Below are positions 5,105-6,819 of a stretch of DNA of 6,819 nt, in pieces (positions within the stretch are counted from its first letter, which is position 1; every line of letters begins with the position of its first letter). The stretch is from Chloroflexota bacterium (lineage in GTDB: Bacteria; Chloroflexota; Dehalococcoidia; SM23-28-2; RBG-16-64-32): the NCBI GenBank assembly GCA_005880075.1, contig VBJT01000005.1:1-6819 (forward strand), given 5' to 3'. The translations under genes were made by a program, and so were the position numbers. Below the pieces are notes generated by a model. The model saw only the letters and a program-made list of their open reading frames with translations. It was not told where the DNA came from and searched no databases.

Positions 5105-5854
5105 TTACGCCGTCCGGGTGCGCAGCGCCATGAGCGTCATGGTCAGCGTGACGGCGCCGAGTCCGATGATGCTGAGGAGCGCGTAGGCCAGCTGGTCCCA
5201 CTGCCAGCCGTCAAGCACAAGCGAGCGCAATCCTTCGAGGACGTAGGTGACAGGATTGAGCGTGGCGAGGACTTCGAGCCAATCGCTGAAGACCTCCTTC
5301 GGGGCGAAAGCGGGCGAGAGGAATAGCAGCGGGAAGAAGACCAAGAACCCGGCTTGCGCCGCCTGCACACTACCAGTGCGGAGCGCAATCGAGAGGCCGA
5401 TCCCTGAATAGGCGAGGCCGAACAGCCCCGCGATCAGGATGAAAACGATGGCGCCGGCGACTCCTGCCTCCATGCCGGCTCCCATCACCAGCCCGACGAG
5501 CATGATGATCGTGGAAAGCACCATCACCCGCACGGCGTCTGCTGCCAGCCGGCCTAGGACGAGCGCCAGGCGCGGCGCCGGCGTAAGCATCAGCTTGTCG
5601 AAGTATCCGCGCTCGATGTCCATGACGGTGCCGAAGCCGCCCATGCCGGCCGTCCCCGCCGTACCCTGAAGGATCGCTACGGGGAGCTGGAAGCCCTTGT
5701 AATTCTCGACGCCGAAAGCCGACCCTGAGACCCGCCCGATCGCGCCGACGGTGACGAACAAGAAGAACAGCGGGATGAAGATATTCTGGATTTCTACGCC
5801 GGGCTGACGCCTCGACTCTCGCAGTGCGCGAATCATGAGGTGGTAGCTGGCCAC
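5105..5854 (-). CDS. ABC-2 type exporter permease (DrrB-like)
   Basis: 249 residues from a GTG start, an integral membrane permease of the ABC-2 family. About six membrane segments can be seen, near residues 24-42, 55-75, 106-126, 130-155, 165-183 and 220-243. The cytoplasmic loop DIERGYFDKLMLTPAPR (79-95) and the motifs FLSPAFAP (178-185) and LNPVTYVLEGLRSL (199-212) are typical of DrrB-like permeases paired with DrrA-like ATPases. It follows the ATPase gene by 11 bp in the same operon. A purine-rich GAGGAGGGAG at the end of the ATPase gene could serve as ribosome binding site, though 14 bases from the GTG is long. ATG at codon 7 is an alternative start. The family exports lipids, drugs or polyketides; the substrate here cannot be told from sequence. 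Confidence 0.9.
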   Translation of the reverse strand: MASYHLMIRALRESRRQPGVEIQNIFIPLFFLFVTVGAIGRVSGSAFGVENYKGFQLPVAILQGTAGTAGMGGFGTVMDIERGYFDKLMLTPAPRLALVLGRLAADAVRVMVLSTIIMLVGLVMGAGMEAGVAGAIVFILIAGLFGLAYSGIGLSIALRTGSVQAAQAGFLVFFPLLFLSPAFAPKEVFSDWLEVLATLNPVTYVLEGLRSLVLDGWQWDQLAYALLSIIGLGAVTLTMTLMALRTRTA

Positions 5855-5865
5855 AAGCGTCGCCG

Positions 5866-6819
5866 TTACTCCCTCCTCTGCGCTTCTGTCCGCGTAACCG
5901 GGCGGTCCACTTCGATGTGGTGACCGGTCATGCGCAGGAAAACATCGTCGAGTGTGGGCCGCGATAACGTCACTTCTCTCATCGCAATCGATGCCTCGCC
6001 CAAGCGCAGAACGATGGCCGGGATCGCGGTGCTTCCGTCCTTGATGTAGACGACGACCGAATCCTCGAGCGCGCGCACATCGCTTGCGCCATCGACGTGC
6101 CTTAGGACCTCGGCAGCGCGCGCTGCGGTCTCGTCCTCGCCCGGGACGCGCACGGTCACGACGTCAGTGCCGATGCTTGCCTTCAATTCGTCGGGCGAGC
6201 CAGCTGCGACTATATGCCCACGATCAACGATTGCCACTTCGTGGGCGAGATGGTCGGCCTCCTCGAGATACTGCGTCGTGAGGAAGAAGGTCACGCCACC
6301 ATCGCGGTTGAGCGCTTCGACATAGCGCCAGATCGCCTCCCGACCGATGGGATCGAGCCCGGTCGTCGGCTCATCGAGGAAAATGATTCTCGGATTATGC
6401 ACAAGCGCGGCTGCGAGGTCGAGCCGCCGCTTCATGCCGCCCGAGTAAGTCTTGACCAACCGGTCGGCCGCGTCGTCGAGTTCGACTACGGTTAGCAGAC
6501 GGGCGACACGTTCGTGGATCTCACCGGCCGGCACTCCATAGAGCCGCGCCTGGAGCACGAGCAGCTCGCGGCCCGTCTGCATATCGTCGAGCGCCGCTTC
6601 TTGCAAGGCGACGCCGATCCGCCGGCGCACCTCCGGGGCGCGCGCAAGGACATCCAGGCCGTCCACCTGCGCGCGCCCGCTGGTGGGTCGCAGCAGCGTA
6701 GTCAGCATGCGAACGGTCGTCGTCTTGCCGGAGCCGTTCTGGCCCAGGAAGGCGAAGATCTTGCCCTCGGCGATCGACAAGTCGATTCCATCCACGGCTT
6801 TGATGTCCGGCGGGAAGTG
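5866..6819 (-). CDS. ABC exporter ATP-binding subunit (DrrA-like), 5' end beyond window
   Basis: 317 codons are present; the frame is open to the right edge (HFPPDIKAVDGIDLS at the boundary), so the true start and perhaps 10-20 residues are missing. Counted from the edge, the parts are Walker A GQNGSGKTT (26-34), Q-loop Q73, signature SGGMKRR (126-132), Walker B RIIFLDEP (144-151), D-loop GLD, and TTQYLEEAD with glutamine 183 where most ABC ATPases have the H-loop histidine. That glutamine and the SGGM-R/K-RR signature are as I remember for the DrrA (daunorubicin resistance) subfamily, so it is not a defect. A C-terminal domain of about 100 residues, ending in a PTLDDVFLRMTG motif, is also typical. 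It energises the permease encoded 11 bp downstream. The pair forms a half-size exporter of two ATPases and two permeases. Function beyond export is unknown. Confidence 0.95.
   Translation of the reverse strand, partial: HFPPDIKAVDGIDLSIAEGKIFAFLGQNGSGKTTTVRMLTTLLRPTSGRAQVDGLDVLARAPEVRRRIGVALQEAALDDMQTGRELLVLQARLYGVPAGEIHERVARLLTVVELDDAADRLVKTYSGGMKRRLDLAAALVHNPRIIFLDEPTTGLDPIGREAIWRYVEALNRDGGVTFFLTTQYLEEADHLAHEVAIVDRGHIVAAGSPDELKASIGTDVVTVRVPGEDETAARAAEVLRHVDGASDVRALEDSVVVYIKDGSTAIPAIVLRLGEASIAMREVTLSRPTLDDVFLRMTGHHIEVDRPVTRTEAQRRE

Noticed and set aside
6310..6360. Loss of the catalytic H-loop histidine in the ABC ATPase
   Set aside because: The residue lies near 6271-6273 and is glutamine, as I remember for DrrA-type ATPases, so it is a subfamily trait rather than a defect.

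Overview
This GC-rich (about 62% by eye), gene-dense window looks chromosomal and carries part of a coenzyme F420 gene neighbourhood. I favour a member of the Chloroflexota or a relative. The reasons are F420 genes, a stand-alone CofE without the nitroreductase domain fused to it in mycobacterial FbiB, a LuxA-like oxidoreductase, few strong Shine-Dalgarno sites, GTG starts and degenerate heptamer repeats between genes. The assignment is inference, and an actinobacterium is not excluded.

Layout. On the minus strand, 1-420 is the N-terminal 140 codons of a CofG-type radical-SAM enzyme (F0 synthase) that runs off the left edge. A divergent intergenic region (421-719) holds a heptamer tandem repeat and two related GC-rich inverted repeats. 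Next come a secreted protein of unknown function (720-1328, +) and, tail to tail with a 7-bp overlap, a helical lipoprotein (1322-2047, -). The 521-bp gap 2048-2568 holds two candidate minus-strand membrane micropeptides (2163-2234 and 2341-2445) and a good sigma-70-like promoter whose -35 lies in the loop of a GC-rich inverted repeat. That promoter faces three plus-strand genes: a LuxA-like luciferase-family oxidoreductase (2569-3630), a broken NADPH:F420 oxidoreductase gene (3712-4291) and cofE (4355-5104). The stop codon of cofE directly abuts the stop codon of a minus-strand DrrAB-type ABC exporter: permease 5105-5854, ATPase 5866 to the right edge with its first codons missing.

How they fit together. 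CofG supplies part of F0 synthesis, CofE adds the glutamate tail, and NpdG/FNO would reduce F420 with NADPH. The luciferase-family enzyme would be the natural F420H2 consumer by position, yet its sequence looks more like FMN-dependent LuxA. The FNO gene lacks about 27 residues in the middle and changes frame there, so it is a pseudogene or an assembly error. The ABC exporter probably belongs to a separate transcription unit.

I found no tRNA, rRNA, CRISPR array, insertion sequence or phage gene. The most notable points are the LuxA-like gene, the broken FNO gene, the heptamer repeats beside the F420 genes, the two micropeptides and the promoter inside an inverted repeat. I see no clear new multi-gene system.
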